Shown here: positions 1 to 11,113 of the stretch, in pieces | Layout of the letters: every line of letters starts with the position of its first letter | Numbering within the stretch: the stretch's first letter is position 1 | DNA from: Dendrolimus kikuchii | Lineage: Eukaryota; Arthropoda; Insecta; Lepidoptera; Lasiocampidae | Direction of reading: 5' to 3' | Assembly (NCBI GenBank): GCA_019925095.2 | Contig: CM034407.1 | Location: forward strand, 4,363,210-4,427,209 | Length of the DNA: 64,000 nt | The notes under the pieces: model-generated | Seen by the model: the letters and a program-made list of their open reading frames with translations, nothing else | Told to the model about the DNA's origin: nothing | Database searches by the model: none | Program-made: the position numbers and the translations under genes

Positions 1-182
1 ACGACAAAGAAGGACATCAAATTCCCTTGGAAACAGTGCGTAAATCCATAGATTCGTGGCCAAACAGATTAAAGGCCTGTATAAAAGCCAAAGGTGGCCA
101 TTTCGAATAGAATATTTTTTAATTTTTTGCTAGGACTTTAATAAATATGTAGGTATAAATTTTAATTATATTACATTACTTC

Positions 183-342
183 ATGTCAGGAGCCTTAAGA
201 ACAGACGAGCGTGCATGACAAGAGCTATGAATGTGAAAGAAGCAAGTGAGGTGTGTAAGAATAAGCCTAAATGGCGCTCTGTTGTTCGTGCCTACCCCGC
301 AAGGGAACTGGCGTGAAGTTATGTATGTATGTATGTACTTTA
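183..342 (+). repeat. 3' fragment of RTE-like LINE (family B)
   Basis: Encodes the last ~45 residues of a LINE reverse-transcriptase protein (…ACMTRAMNVKEAS… to …ARELA), then a stop and a (TATG)n tail. Eight more copies in the window share the same 3' end. Heavily 5'-truncated; no clear target duplication seen here. Confidence 0.75.
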
Positions 343-406
343 TTAAAAAAAATGTATTTTCATTTGTAACAGTACTTATGGCTAGATTCGGTATATATCT
401 ATATAT

Positions 407-723
407 TATCCGTGCAGGAACGGAGAAAGAATACAATTTTCCTGCGGCCGGGCGGCCTGTCGTAAGAGGCGACAAAACAACCCACAGCCAGGTGGTAGGG
501 CATTTGCCCGACTGGATGGCTACCACCCCTGGTCTAAAGTGTGTCGCCCTAACAACCTTGAGTTGTGTTCCGGCATTAGTGACCAAGTTCCAGTCTCCCT
601 TAAGAGAGCAGCCGTGCATTTGTAGCACCTTTGGTGTTGCAAATGTCTATAGGCGATGGTAACCGCTTTCCATCAAGTGGACTGTCTGTCTGTCTGCTGA
701 GCTACTGCAATAAAAAAAAAAAA
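407..723 (+). repeat. Family A dispersed repeat, full-length copy
   Basis: About 310-bp unit beginning ATCCGTGCAGGAACGG and ending CTGCAATA followed by an A-run, so plus is the retroposition sense. Near-identical units recur throughout the window. Long open frames inside it are by-products of the repeat sequence. Confidence 0.85.
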
Positions 724-1130
724 GCTCACTGTGCGTTACCTATTATCACAAGATGCATCCGAAAGGAGAAACTTCAAAATTAGGTTAGTAAAATATTCAG
801 TATTCAGCGCTGATTTGGGTATTGGCAACACAATCAATCAAGACCTTCGCATAGAGATCTAGACGGTTATGTGACTCCTATTGCGAATTCAAACGTGTTT
901 AGAAGTTTCCTACTTAATCGTATTACCATTATTCTATTTATGCACTTAGGGCCAAGACACCCTAACCCAGAGCCGAAGCGCATCGAAGCTTCACATGTGC
1001 GCTTCTGCGATCAGACAACTGATGACTGCGAGCGTCTTTTTTATCTACGGTCTAAATATTTGCAGAGATAGGGGTCATCTAAATGTTTAGATTGAAGCTT
1101 CGACTATGAGTCAGTAAGCATTGACGCTTA

Positions 1131-1483
1131 GGGTGCCTTTCCATCAGAGATGTGCTATGTTTGATATCCACCAGTCATATTCATTGGTCCACATAGCATA
1201 GCACTGGTGGAAACTGATTCAACTAAGCTACGTTTTTTTATAAGGAACGATGCGTGCTATGGATGCATGCTATAGATGCGTATCCTCCCTATTGTTGATA
1301 CCTCGCATAGTTCGAGCTGCGCATCTTCCTCGAAGCCACTTTGTTGCGGCGCACTTTCATAGCCCATCTTACTCACTCCGCTACATAGTTTAGCATCAGT
1401 GGAAATGGTCATATAATGTCGCAGCGTAGCTTTTACATTTTCGCCGCTAAGCTGCATAGCACATCTCTGGTGGAAAAGCACCC
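1131..1483. mobile_element. Harbinger-type MITE with TTA duplication
   Basis: A 353-bp non-autonomous element with terminal inverted repeats. The left end reads GGGTGCCTTTCCATCAGAGA; the right end, reverse-complemented, reads GGGTGCTTTTCCACCAGAGA. TTA flanks both ends (1128-1130 and 1484-1486). A 3-bp TTA duplication with G-rich ends is the PIF/Harbinger signature. No credible gene inside; the minus-strand 91-codon frame is incidental. Confidence 0.75.
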
Positions 1484-1690
1484 TTAGGGTTCCGTACGCC
1501 GCTACCGAAGTTCGTAGCAAATTGCCGATCAATCAGTCGCCTACCACAAACAAATTACTAGCCTTTAACACTAAAGCAAAAACAGTTAAACAGACGATTT
1601 GTTGCCTTTCTTAACGTTTCTGCTGATAGAATGACGTTACTATTATATAATTCATTTTTTTTTTTCAATGACAAAAAGATTCGGATAGTG

Positions 1691-1858
1691 AACATACATA
1701 CATACATACATACACAACTTCACGCCAGTTCCCTTGCGGGGTAGGCACGAACAACAGAGCGCCATTTAGGCCCATTCTTACACACCTCACTTGCTTCTTA
1801 TGCAATCAATTCATAACTCTCCTCATTGCACACTCGTCTGTTCTTAAAAGATCCTGAC
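1691..1858 (-). repeat. Family B LINE 3' fragment
   Basis: The (CATA)n tail at the left is followed by the reversed family B coding end and stops near the ACATC/CTGACA boundary used by other copies. Only the last few dozen codons are present. Confidence 0.7.
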
Positions 1859-1903
1859 ATACAAGCTTTTGAGATTCTGGATATCATGTAGCCGCAGAGT
1901 GCT

Positions 1904-2145
1904 ATTTTTTTTATTTTTTATTGCAGGAGATCAGCAGACAGGCAGACGGCCCACTTAATGGAAAGCGGTTACCATCGCCTATGGACATTTGCAACACCAA
2001 AGTTGCTACAAATGCGCTGCGGCTCTCTTACGGGAGACTGGAACCTGGTCACTAATGTCGGAACACAACTCAAGGTTGTTATGGCGACATACTTTAGACC
2101 AGGGGTGGTAGCCATCCAGTCGGGCAAATGCCCTACCACCTGGCT
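1904..2145 (-). repeat. Family A dispersed repeat, 5'-truncated
   Basis: Poly-T at the left is the reversed A-tail, followed by the family A body. It stops in the ACCTGGCT segment, so about 70 bp of the 5' end is missing. A different repeat (B2) starts immediately after. Confidence 0.8.
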
Positions 2146-2199
2146 AGTGCTAGCCAACACAAGTGAAACGAGCCCAAACACGACGGGTCTATCTTCGTT

Positions 2200-2233
<34 letters not shown>

Positions 2234-2480
2234 GCTGGAGTACAGCAAACAGGCTAACGGCCCACCTGGTGGAAAGCGGTTACCGTCGCCTATGGACAGT
2301 ACAGGACTTCCTATGGCCACCTTCCGACTCCATCATCAGATCAGCTCCATGGTACCATATTATTGCATTGTCACGCGATATACATATGCGTGCAAAATTT
2401 CAGCTCAATCGGAAACCGGGAAGTTGATCAAATTTAACTTGCAAGATTCCACCCGAACTTACATACATACATAGGTACAT
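2146..2480 (-). repeat. Dispersed repeat B2, split by a family A fragment
   Basis: The parts at 2146-2204 and about 2307-2480 match, in the same order, the reverse complement of sequence at about 33566-33800. The intervening 2205-2306 is a poly-T plus the last ~80 bp of family A. Ends in a (CATA)n run. No coding content recognised. Confidence 0.6.
2205..2306 (-). repeat. Short family A fragment nested in repeat B2
   Basis: A run of about 28 T residues, then the reversed 3' end of family A (GCGGTTACCGTCGCCTATGG near its right end). It interrupts a B2 repeat that is continuous in its other copy. Confidence 0.6.
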
Positions 2481-2489
2481 CCATTGCAA

Positions 2490-2890
2490 GTTAAATAAAA
2501 GCTTGTAAAATAAGAACACCCCATAAATGTGCCACTGCTGGACTTGCTTAAGAACTTCAATATCAGGTTTAATTTCAATGTAGTCACAAAGTGGTTTTCT
2601 TAAGTGCTAAATGATTTTATGACTTGCTTTCTGTATATGTTAAAAAACTTATATAGTTGTAGTTGCGTATTACTTTGGTAACATTACTGAAATTTCCAAA
2701 ATTATTGTATTTTCAATTTCAATAACGCATTGTCCTGCTAGAAATACCCTTTATTTTTAAAAATTGATAAAATTACTTTGAGCCTCGCTACCCCTTACGT
2801 TCATCGTGGACGAAGTCGCAGGCGAATCCTAGTTACCTCTATGTGTATAGATTTACATACTAATACATGTTACTTTCTGCCTAATTCTAT
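2490..2890. other. AT-rich spacer, no gene seen
   Basis: AT-rich, no supported frame. A Helitron-like 3' end remnant (GACGAAGTCGCAGGCGAATC then CTAGT) lies at about 2810-2835. Confidence 0.5.
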
Positions 2891-2894
2891 GATT

Positions 2895-3156
2895 TAGTTT
2901 TTATTGCTGAAGTGCAGCAGTCAGGCTGGCTGACGGCCCAACTGTGATGGAAAGTGGTTACCGTTGCCTATGGACATTAGCTATACCAGATGATGCCGGA
3001 ACACAACTCAAAGTTGTTATGGCGGCATGTTCCAGACCAGGGGTGGTAACCACCCAGCCGGGCAAATGCCCTACCATCTGGCTGTGGGTTGTTTTGCCGC
3101 CTCTTACGATAGGCCGCCCGGCCCCAGAAATTAGTATTTTTTTCCGTTCCTGCACG
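2895..3156 (-). repeat. Diverged family A copy
   Basis: Recognisable at both ends (TTTTTATTGC start; TCCGTTCCTGCACGG end) but more diverged than the other copies, with a deletion of about 45 bp in the middle. Older than most family A copies here. Confidence 0.75.
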
Positions 3157-3159
3157 GAG

Positions 3160-4185
3160 AGACTAGAGAATAGTTATGATGACATGAACGAAGCCTTATA
3201 ATTACGGGTTGAACTAGATTATTTTTATTTAATAATAGAAGCAAGTGCTTGTTATCCACGCACATCCAAGGATTCCGCGGAGACGGTAGATCTTGTCAAA
3301 AATATCATATATTTATTAAGAAAAGTCTAATGTCATTGTTAAAATCACATCTAGGATTGCAATGTACGTCACTAGATGGCGTTGTTCATTTTCGATGCAC
3401 ACAATGGTTTGCTGTTCACCGCCTCTTTGAGCTTAGGATATTTTTAACTCAAGCTTAACAAGTGCGTGTGTGCGTTTTATTTGTGTACGTAAGTGAAATT
3501 AGCAGATATAATACTAATTTTGTAAATTGCCTACAAAACCCAGAAAATAAATAAATCCTTTTTGCCGTTGTCGTGAGTCGTTGCTCATAAGGAAAGCACA
3601 GATAAAATATTTGCAATATGATAAAAATGTTTACGCATCGATATCTATTCTCAACAATAGATTTTCTTATATCGTACGTTAGTTTGGGACGGACCCTTAT
3701 TGTATATTTATGGCGATTTCGTGGAAATCCCTCAACATATTTTCTATACGCAATTTCTTTATACGAAGGTTTTTGCTTTCGAAAATAGTGAATAGTAGTC
3801 CCAATTTTAATTATATATTTTTATCTATGTAAGAAGGAACAGAACTTTCGCTACCCCACGCAGAGTCTGGTAACTATCCATAAACTTGAATATAGACTAT
3901 TGAATTTCTCGTCTAACTCCTTTAAACAATTGCGTATATCGCGCTTAATAAAACAAAGAAATATTTCAAACTTTTCGTTTCTTGGGAACGAGCGTTTAAA
4001 ATTTTAGCTTATTACGAGTTGTTCTTTGTTTGTTAATAAAATATAAGTCAAAATTATTTAAAGTTATTGAATGGTGTTTAACTTCAATTGAATAAGTAAG
4101 GGTTTATATTCAAATCAAATAAATAAAGTTTATTTGTTGACAAAGACCAAAAATATAATTTGAAAAAAAGAGTCGTATTTATTTG
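3160..4185. other. AT-rich spacer, nothing recognised
   Basis: About 1 kb without a supported gene, RNA or repeat. It ends near a (TAA)n microsatellite at about 4190-4217. Confidence 0.5.
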
Positions 4186-4217
4186 TACTTATCATAATAA
4201 TAATAATAATAATAATA

Positions 4218-4973
4218 ACACTTACACAACCGTGAGGTGTATAATCTACGAGAATACTTCCTGAAAACTGACGAAAGTATGCATCGAGATATGGTGTCAG
4301 TAGACAAGGGATTCACCCCGCTCTCTCTTGCAAAAGAGAACTGGCTCAGAACTACGGTATTGAGTACCTCCGAGCGAATGGACATATGGAAGAGCAAGGA
4401 GCTGCACGGCAGGTTTTACCGGGCGTTATATGGGCCCGACATAGACTTGCCGGCGTCGGTGAACTGGACTTGCATAGGCACAACCTAGTAGCCAGGATCA
4501 TCCATCAGCAACTTGCTCTTCGATACGGTTTGATAGCGAATGAGGTACCTTATTATAAATATGCCCCTGAGCCAGTTCTCGAAAATGGTCATATCACGCT
4601 CTACTGGGATCGATCTATTATCACAGACAGGACTATTGTTGCCAATAAGCCTGACATTGTGATAATAGATCGATCTGCGAGACGTACGATGCTTGTTGAT
4701 ATAAGTATCCCACATGACTGTAATCTCGTAAAAGCTGAAACTGACAAATTAACGAAATACCTTGACCTCGCGCACGAGATTACGGCCATGTGGCATATGG
4801 ACTCAACGATCATCGTACCGATAGTGGTGTCTGTTAACGGTCTAATAGCGAAGAGCCTCGACCGACACCTAGAGAGGCTCTCGCTCGGTAAATGGGTGAA
4901 GGGCCAGATGCAGAAGGCGGTTCTCCTGAGCACGGCACGCATTGTGAGGAAGTTCCTGTCTCTGGAGCCTTAA
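4218..4973 (+). pseudogene. LINE 3' fragment with restriction-like endonuclease domain
   Basis: C-terminal remnant of a non-LTR retrotransposon polyprotein. The first part (4237-4470) encodes a segment with REYFLKTDESMHRDMVSVDK and a NELHGRFY-like block. The second (about 4470-4973, another frame) carries YYKYAPEPVLENG, then ANKPDIVIID and LVDISIP. The PD…D spacing fits the restriction-like endonuclease of R2/R4/Dong/NeSL-type LINEs, which nicks target DNA. The frame breaks near 4470, between PASVNW and DLHRHN. In relatives a zinc-knuckle segment normally lies there, so an internal deletion is inferred. A (TAA)n array sits immediately upstream, as known for Dong-like elements. The exact clade is uncertain. 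Confidence 0.65.
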
Positions 4974-5065
4974 CCACCGGTAGCTTGGACCCTAGGCCCC
5001 GCTGCCGACGGACGTCATCTTTTTATATTTTTTTAATATGTGTTTATTTTATATATATATATGTA

Positions 5066-6380
5066 TTAAAAAAACATAAAAAAGAATATAAATAAATATA
5101 TGTGAAATAATAATATATTGATCGGAACCCCTTCTCGGCTAAAGGCCGCCTCCAGCTTCTTCCAGACCTCTCTATCCATAGCTTTCTTTCTCCATTCACT
5201 TCCTGCTATACTTTTTATATCTTCTATCCACCTCTTTCTAGGGCGCCCTCTTTTCCTTTTTCCTCTTGGTCCCTTCCATATAATTGTCTCTAGTGTCCAT
5301 CTTTTGTCTGTGTATCTTGCTATATGTCCTGCCCACTGCCACTTCTGTTTTAGGGCATATTGTACGGCGTCTATAACTTTCGTTTTTCGTCTTATTTTTC
5401 GTTTTTTACTTTTTGTATTCTTCTTAATTTCAGTACGCTTCTCTCCATTGCTTTCTGGCACACTACTAGTTTAGTTTTTATTCTAGTGTTGTATGTCCAC
5501 GTTTGGCATCCATATGTAAGAGTAGGCAAGATACAGGTGTCCAAGACAGTTTTCTGTAGGTGAAGAGGAAATTTCCCTTTTAAGATTTCCTTCAGGGACC
5601 AAAATTTTTTCCAGCTCATGTTAATACGCCGCTCTACCTCTAGTTCTTCACTTCTGTTTTCGAATGACAGTTGTTTTCCTAGGTATATATAATTGTTTAC
5701 ATATTCAAACGGCTTCCCGTTTAGATTTATAGCGTTTATGTGGCTGTTTGTCAGTATTTTAGTTTTATTCTCGTTCATTTTGAGGCCCACTTTTTCACTT
5801 TCTTCATTTAAAGTGCTTATCATTTTTTCTAATCCTTTACTTGTTTCAGCGAATAAGACAATATCGTCCGCGAATCTACGGTGTGTAAGTCGATTTTGAT
5901 TAACTTTAATCCCTTCTGACTGCCAGTTAAGATTGTCAAAAATGTGTTGCAGTACCATTATGAACAGCTTGGGTGAAAGGGGGTCTCCTTGTCTCACTTC
6001 TCTACAAATCGGTATATCAGGACCTCGTTTTTCTAGTTTGACTTGGCTTACGCTGCCCTCGTAGATGTTTTTGAGTACTCTTATATAACTTTCGTTAATG
6101 TGGCATTTATTCAGCGCTTCCCAAATAGCATCATGAGAGATCGTGTCAAACGCTTTGGCGTAATCTATGAAAGCAATGTATAGTGGCCTGTTAAACTCCT
6201 TGTATTTCTCCATTACCTGTTGCAGTACTTGTATATGGTCCGCTGTGGAAAATCCAGAGCGAAACCCTGCTTGTTCGACTGGCTGATAGTTATCAATCTT
6301 CCGGCTCAGCTGGCTTTGTAGAATTGAGGTGAACAATTTATAAACACTTGAGAGAAGACTAATAGAGCGGTAGTTAGAGA
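5066..6380 (-). pseudogene. LINE reverse transcriptase catalytic part and C-terminus
   Basis: Contains AGFRSGFSTADHIQ, the palm motif RRFADDIVLFAE (FADD, equivalent to YADD) and the thumb. The RTE-type tail follows (TYGCQTWTYN; QWAGHIARYTDKRW; KRKRGRPRKRWIEDI). A one-base loss in an A-run near 5390 moves the last ~100 codons into another frame. Past GVPIN the frame runs into AT-rich flank without a clear native stop, so the 3' end may be clipped. Non-functional as it stands. Confidence 0.8.
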
Positions 6381-7715
6381 TGGCCTTGAGGGTCTCCTTT
6401 CTTGTATAAAAGGATTATATCAGATCTTTTCCATTGCATCGGTACCTGACCTGTTTTCAGAACCTTGTTGAATAAGTACGTTAGTTGGCTTGTTAGCAGG
6501 ACAGCACCAGCTTTTAGTGCTTCATTTTGTATTCCATCAGGACCAGGGCTTTTTTCTGCTTTGAGTTTTCTGATGTGATTGATAACTTCCTTCTCTTGTA
6601 TTAGTGGCAAATCGTTCATGTTTTGAGAGTTTGTTCTTTCTGTATCTTTTGTAGTGGTGCAAAAAGTTGATTTTGCATATAACTTCTTGTAAAAATCTGT
6701 GGCGCAATTCATGATATCTCCTCTGGTTTTTGTTTCTTCTGATTTTGATTTTAAGTTTTGAATCCAATTTTGGTGTGTAATCAATTTCTTATAGGCTTTT
6801 TTCGTGCTTCTGTAAGTGTTAAGATTATTCTCAATTACTTTGTATCTGTAGTCTTTGTAGTCTTTATCTATTGCCTTACTTGTAGTTTTAAATAATGTGC
6901 TCAGCTCTTCCTTCATTTCTTTAGTTTTTTGTTTCGTTCTCAAAAGTTCTGTTCGTCTTTCGAGGAGAGTTGTAGTAGACTCACTAAGTATTTTGTTAGT
7001 AGTTTTCAGTTCACTATTTTTTAATCTGCATACAAGGCTGGTGTTTATGGTGTTAGCTAATTTATTGTAAAAAGTTTGAATATCTTCTTCTTGCTTTGTT
7101 TCCAGGTGATGTATGTTGATCTCAAGGTTTTTTAAATATGATGATATATCCTCATCCTTCCTTAGTGGCTTAGGTTGTGATTTGAATGATGTTCTACTCT
7201 TTTTTCCTTGATCTAGCATGTACGTAGCTCTAACTAATCGATGGTCAGATCCGAATCCAAAGCTATTTAATACTTCTACGTTTGTGATCCTCGTTGGGTG
7301 GTTTGACAGTATAAAATCAATTTCGTTTTTTATGTTACCACAGGGGGAAAGCCAGGTCCATTTGTGGTTTTTTCGAGCTTTAAAAAAGGAGTTCATAATT
7401 GTCAGTTTATATTCCAATGCGTGTTGAATTAGTTTCTCTCCTCTTTTATTTCTGGTTCCGTATCCAAATTTTCCCAAAACAAAGTTTTCACTGTCTTCTG
7501 TTTCGTGTTGGCCAACTTTTGCATTAAAGTCGCCGATAACGAATACGTTTTCTCCTGTCTGACTTTGAGCTACCTGCAGAGTTTTATAGAATAAGTTGAT
7601 TTCTTCATCTGTAGCCTTTTCAGTAGGCGCGTATACCTGTATTATTGCAAGCAGTTGGTTGTTGTATTTCATTTTTAATAGAGCAACCCGATCTGAGAAC
7701 GCTGTGAAGCTTACT
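6374..7715 (-). pseudogene. LINE endonuclease C-terminal half and reverse transcriptase N-terminus
   Basis: Continues the LINE protein in a shifted frame. Endonuclease blocks are VYAPTEKATDEE, GDFNAKVG, NEIDFILSN and SDHRLVRATY. After a charged linker comes the start of the reverse transcriptase (LKAEKSPGPDGIQNEALKAG, then QWKRSDIILLYKKGD). A single-base shift at about 6385-6390 truncates this frame just before the NYRSISLLSS block. The annotated 432-codon frame at 6374-7672 is therefore an internal piece, not a complete gene. Confidence 0.8.
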
Positions 7716-7724
7716 ATGTTAGTT

Positions 7725-8715
7725 TTATGTTCTTTTTTTTATTAAAAAACCAACTCCATATAAGCCGAGTGTTTCACCTTTGTAACAGAATATATATTCT
7801 TCATGTTCTTCAATTGCGTAGCCCATTCTTCTAACTTCTGCCAAGCCGAGTATGTCGATTTTTATTTTTTGTAGCATATATGTTAGTTCTATAAATCTTT
7901 TTGTTGATGTTAGTGATCTTACGTTGAATGTTCCAATCTTGAGAGTTTGTTGTGATTTTTTTATTATTCTAGTTGATTTTTCTGACTTTGCTGGAGGGTT
8001 GTGGTCATTTTCCCCCACGGGGACCAGCCGGCTTGGGGGAGAGTGTTTCTTTACTATTGTTTCTTTACGTGTTTTAAGTTGTTTTTGTTTCTGATCGCCG
8101 GTATCTAATTGCTATTGCTTCGTTGTTGTTGAGATTGTTGAAAGCGAGTGAGATCGGCCTCTCATCATATCGAATGCATTTATTCTATTATTTTTAGACG
8201 AATTTAGCGTTTGTTGTTTCCTTGGCTGTAATTCAACTTGCGGCGAGGTGGATTTCTCTCTCTTCCTTTTGTCTATGGCCCTTGAATTTTCCTTTACAAT
8301 AAGTTTATTATATTTTATGTACGCCAAGTTTCCCTTTTGCCTTTATTCCAATAGTTTGGGTTGCAATGACTTCCTAATTTCTAAAGTTTCCTTTGAGTAA
8401 TCTTCTGTTATATATAACTCTTTTAACTTCTTTTTGTTCCTCATTATTTCGGTTTTCTTCCATCTACTAACCAATGAAAGGAGCGTAGGCCTCGGTTTCT
8501 CATTTTTATTTCTTAAGCCAATACGGTAGATTTTATTTATTTCATAATTTTCTATGGTTATGCCGAGTTCATCCAAAAAACATTTTTTAATGCATTTGAT
8601 TAAGTCCAGCGTCGTCTGCTCATTTTCTGCTAATCCATGAATAATTATATTATTACTCTTCTTTTCTCTCTCTAGAAGTTCCACTTTCTTTTCTTTTCTT
8701 TCTATTTGTACTTAT
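7725..8715 (-). pseudogene. LINE N-terminal segment and start of endonuclease
   Basis: The frame runs from the upstream stop near 8715 and contains ERKEKKVELLEREKKSNNII, a charged, probably coiled segment. A TAA interrupts it near 8339 and a TAG near 8109. After the second stop the same frame continues into GTFNVRSL and GLAEVRRMG, the first conserved blocks of the apurinic-type endonuclease (EEP fold), which nicks the target DNA. It ends at about 7735, where an extra base in an A-run shifts the frame. Start uncertain: no good ATG precedes the conserved part. Confidence 0.7.
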
Positions 8716-8740
8716 TATACTTTATAATATTTTCAATTTT

Positions 8741-9053
8741 ATCGCACGAGTTCAGCAGACAGGCAGACAGCCAACCTGATGGAAAGCGGTTACCATCGCC
8801 TATGGACACTTGCAACATCAAAGGTGCTACAAATGCACTGCTGCTCTCTAAAAGGAGACTGGAACTCGGCCACTAATGCGCCGGAACACAACTCAAGGTT
8901 GTTACGGCGGCATACTCTAGACCGGGGATGGTAGCCATCCAGACGGTTAAATACCCTACCATCTGGCTGTGGGTTGTTTTGTCGCCTCTTACAATAGGCC
9001 GAACCTTGCAGGAACGAAGAAAGAATACATCTTTCTCCGTTCCTGCACGGATA
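8741..9053 (-). repeat. Family A copy with inverted duplication at its 5' end
   Basis: Normal poly-T-side end and body. At its 5' end (right side) the terminal segment occurs twice in opposite orientation (about 9005-9028 and 9030-9053), replacing the usual GC-rich 5' region. See findings. Confidence 0.8.
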
Positions 9054-9365
9054 ACATATATGGTTAATAAAGAGAACAATTTCTTAAGACAATTGAAACT
9101 AAATTGTACTACGTTAAAATACACCAGCGACCTAAGGATTGTTTTTGGCAAAAAGCGAAATCACTAATGAATCAATTCACTTTACAAATAAAACAATACA
9201 ATATATAAATCTCATCTTTTAATAAAGCTTAATTAATTAATTAATTAAGCCGTTTATTGGGGTTTATTTCTCTTTTAAAAACAATATGTTTGCTTCACTC
9301 GTCGCAGTAATTGGTGGAAAAAAATAGCGCGGCAGATGGAGCGAATTTATTATTATTATTATTAT

Positions 9366-9673
9366 TTATTGCAGGATATCAGCAGACAGGCAGACGGCCC
9401 ACTTGATGGAAAGCGGTTACCATCGCCTATGGACATTTGCAACACCAAAGGTGCTACAAATGCGCTGCTGTTCTCTTAAGGGAGACTGGAATCTAGTCAC
9501 TAATGCCGGAACACAACTCAAGGTTGTTATGGCGGCATACTCTAAACTAGGGATGGTAGCTCTCCAGACGGGCAAATGCCCTACCACCTGGCTGTGGGTT
9601 GTTAAGTCGCCTCTTACGACAGGCCGCCCGGCCGCAGGAAATTGTATTCTTTCTCCGTTCCTGCACGGATAAA
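9366..9673 (-). repeat. Family A full-length copy
   Basis: Full unit with the standard 5' boundary at the right (CCTGCACGGATAA). The 3' end abuts an (ATT)n microsatellite at 9349-9366. Confidence 0.85.
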
Positions 9674-9679
9674 GTTTAA

Positions 9680-10525
9680 AGTTCTTACGTTTTATAATGT
9701 AAGCACCAAAACTCGTGACTTTCAGATAATTTATTTATTTTATTAAGCGTGCGATATAAGGTTGTTTAATACCAAAGACATTTGTATAAATTAATAATAT
9801 TTTCAACACACTTGCTCATAAAGTGGCTCTATGGTCACCGCAATTAGGCACAGAATGACACCCATTATCAAACTGTGAGTAAAAAACATTATAACTCACT
9901 AGTGAATTATAGATTTTTTTTTTAATTTTATTGGTTGAGTTGCTTTGTTCTTAAAAAAGTTTTTATTAAAAAAAGATCGTGTTCTATAGATCAAATAAAT
10001 TAATGTTCCTATTGCTTGCTCATTTCATGCAACTTCTTATTTAAATAGATAATTTTAACTCGTATGTGTTTAATAAATAAAACTTTCACTCATATATAAC
10101 TTTTTTTTTATCTACTAAATAAAATGAGTTTTTGTTGTTATTTTATTCACAAGTGTGTTGAAAAACGTCGTATGATACACGTGTGTATTGATGATTACCG
10201 TCCTCGGCTCTCTTAAGACCCTCGCCTACGGCTCGAGTCTCAATGGCACCTCGGCGGTAATCACCAATGTTACACACTAGTACCATAATGTACTATTATT
10301 TCTTTACGGAAACAGCAAATCTCTACTAGCAGCAAGGTTTGCATTGAAAATCAGCGTTGTGTCAGATAAAACTCCGGCACAGCAATAAGCTGAGTGCAAA
10401 CCTCATTTGCTGAAAACGCGGCGTACATGTTCTGAAAACTTATTCCTTTCTTTGTACTATCCTTCGTAATTAGTGTAAATACGTCGCTATTTCTTCAAAC
10501 AAAATCTTTTTCCTTTTTTCTTTGT
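9680..10525. other. AT-rich spacer, no gene seen
   Basis: No supported frame. A moderately GC-rich block at about 10190-10270 (GATTACCG … CGGTAATC, imperfect inverted repeat) may be a small mobile element. Confidence 0.4.
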
Positions 10526-10527
10526 GT

Positions 10528-10985
10528 TGTTACGAGTGCGGGACTCGGATTAAAATGCCGTTGGAATTACTATAGAATTTATTAGAACTATACAAACACG
10601 TATAACACAGGTACAAATATAACTGGACGTAAACAGTACAAACGTGATGCACGATTCAATAACACGCGCAAAGTCCGTCACTATATAGCTTATCGAATGT
10701 ACACACGTCTTGCTCGTATCGTAATCGTCACATGACTGCCTCACCCCTCCATCCTGCCGTCGTCTAATACTTCACAAATACAAGTGTGCCCGCCCGTATC
10801 GTCGAATTAATTTCCTAGAAATCGTAATCCGCCCACCTGGCTAATTATGCCTGCAAATGGCCATAAACGAGTACAATAGGCTGTTCTCAACAATAACCAA
10901 AAGAAGACAATCATAAATGGTAATAAAATGTGTTTCTACGGGTAGGCAGGTGTGAATTTGTCTTTGTCGGCACCAGGTCGTAACA
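10528..10985 (-). mobile_element. Solo LTR, copy 1
   Basis: A 458-bp unit with ends TGTTACGA … TCGTAACA. A second copy lies at 56873-57327 and a shorter diverged one at 50552-50851. On the minus strand an AATAAA lies about 55 bp before the end, so minus is probably the sense strand. No internal retroelement sequence is attached, hence solo LTR. Bases just outside are GTGT (left) and GTAT (right), not an exact duplication. Confidence 0.7.
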
Positions 10986-11113
10986 GTATTATAAATAAAA
11001 GTTAATAAAAAAAAAATGCCAAGTCCGTGTTCGGCCGTGCATGTTGCGGAGTTACGTGTTGGCAGCGTCAGATTGCCTAAAAACCCTAATGAATTAATGG
11101 ATCTTTATTTGCA

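Larger units (their letters stand above)
5105..8715 (-). mobile_element. RTE-like LINE, nearly complete but decayed
   Basis: A single long reading path on the minus strand runs from an ORF1-like helical segment (about 8700-8110) through an endonuclease (about 7990-7200) and reverse transcriptase (about 6700-5700) to an RTE-type C-terminus (about 5600-5110). The path is broken by two stop codons and three single-base frameshifts. The 5' end is probably truncated where family A begins at 8741. The 3' side abuts the previous LINE fragment. No target duplication recognised. Confidence 0.8.

Noticed and set aside
176..662. Opposite 150- and 138-codon frames
   Set aside because: They span family B LINE and family A repeat sequence; similar peptides recur at every family A copy on both strands, so they are repeat by-products.
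9403..9672. Recurring frame beginning ESGYHRLWTFAT
   Set aside because: It is the antisense reading of family A; open in several copies, broken or truncated in others, no domain, no promoter.
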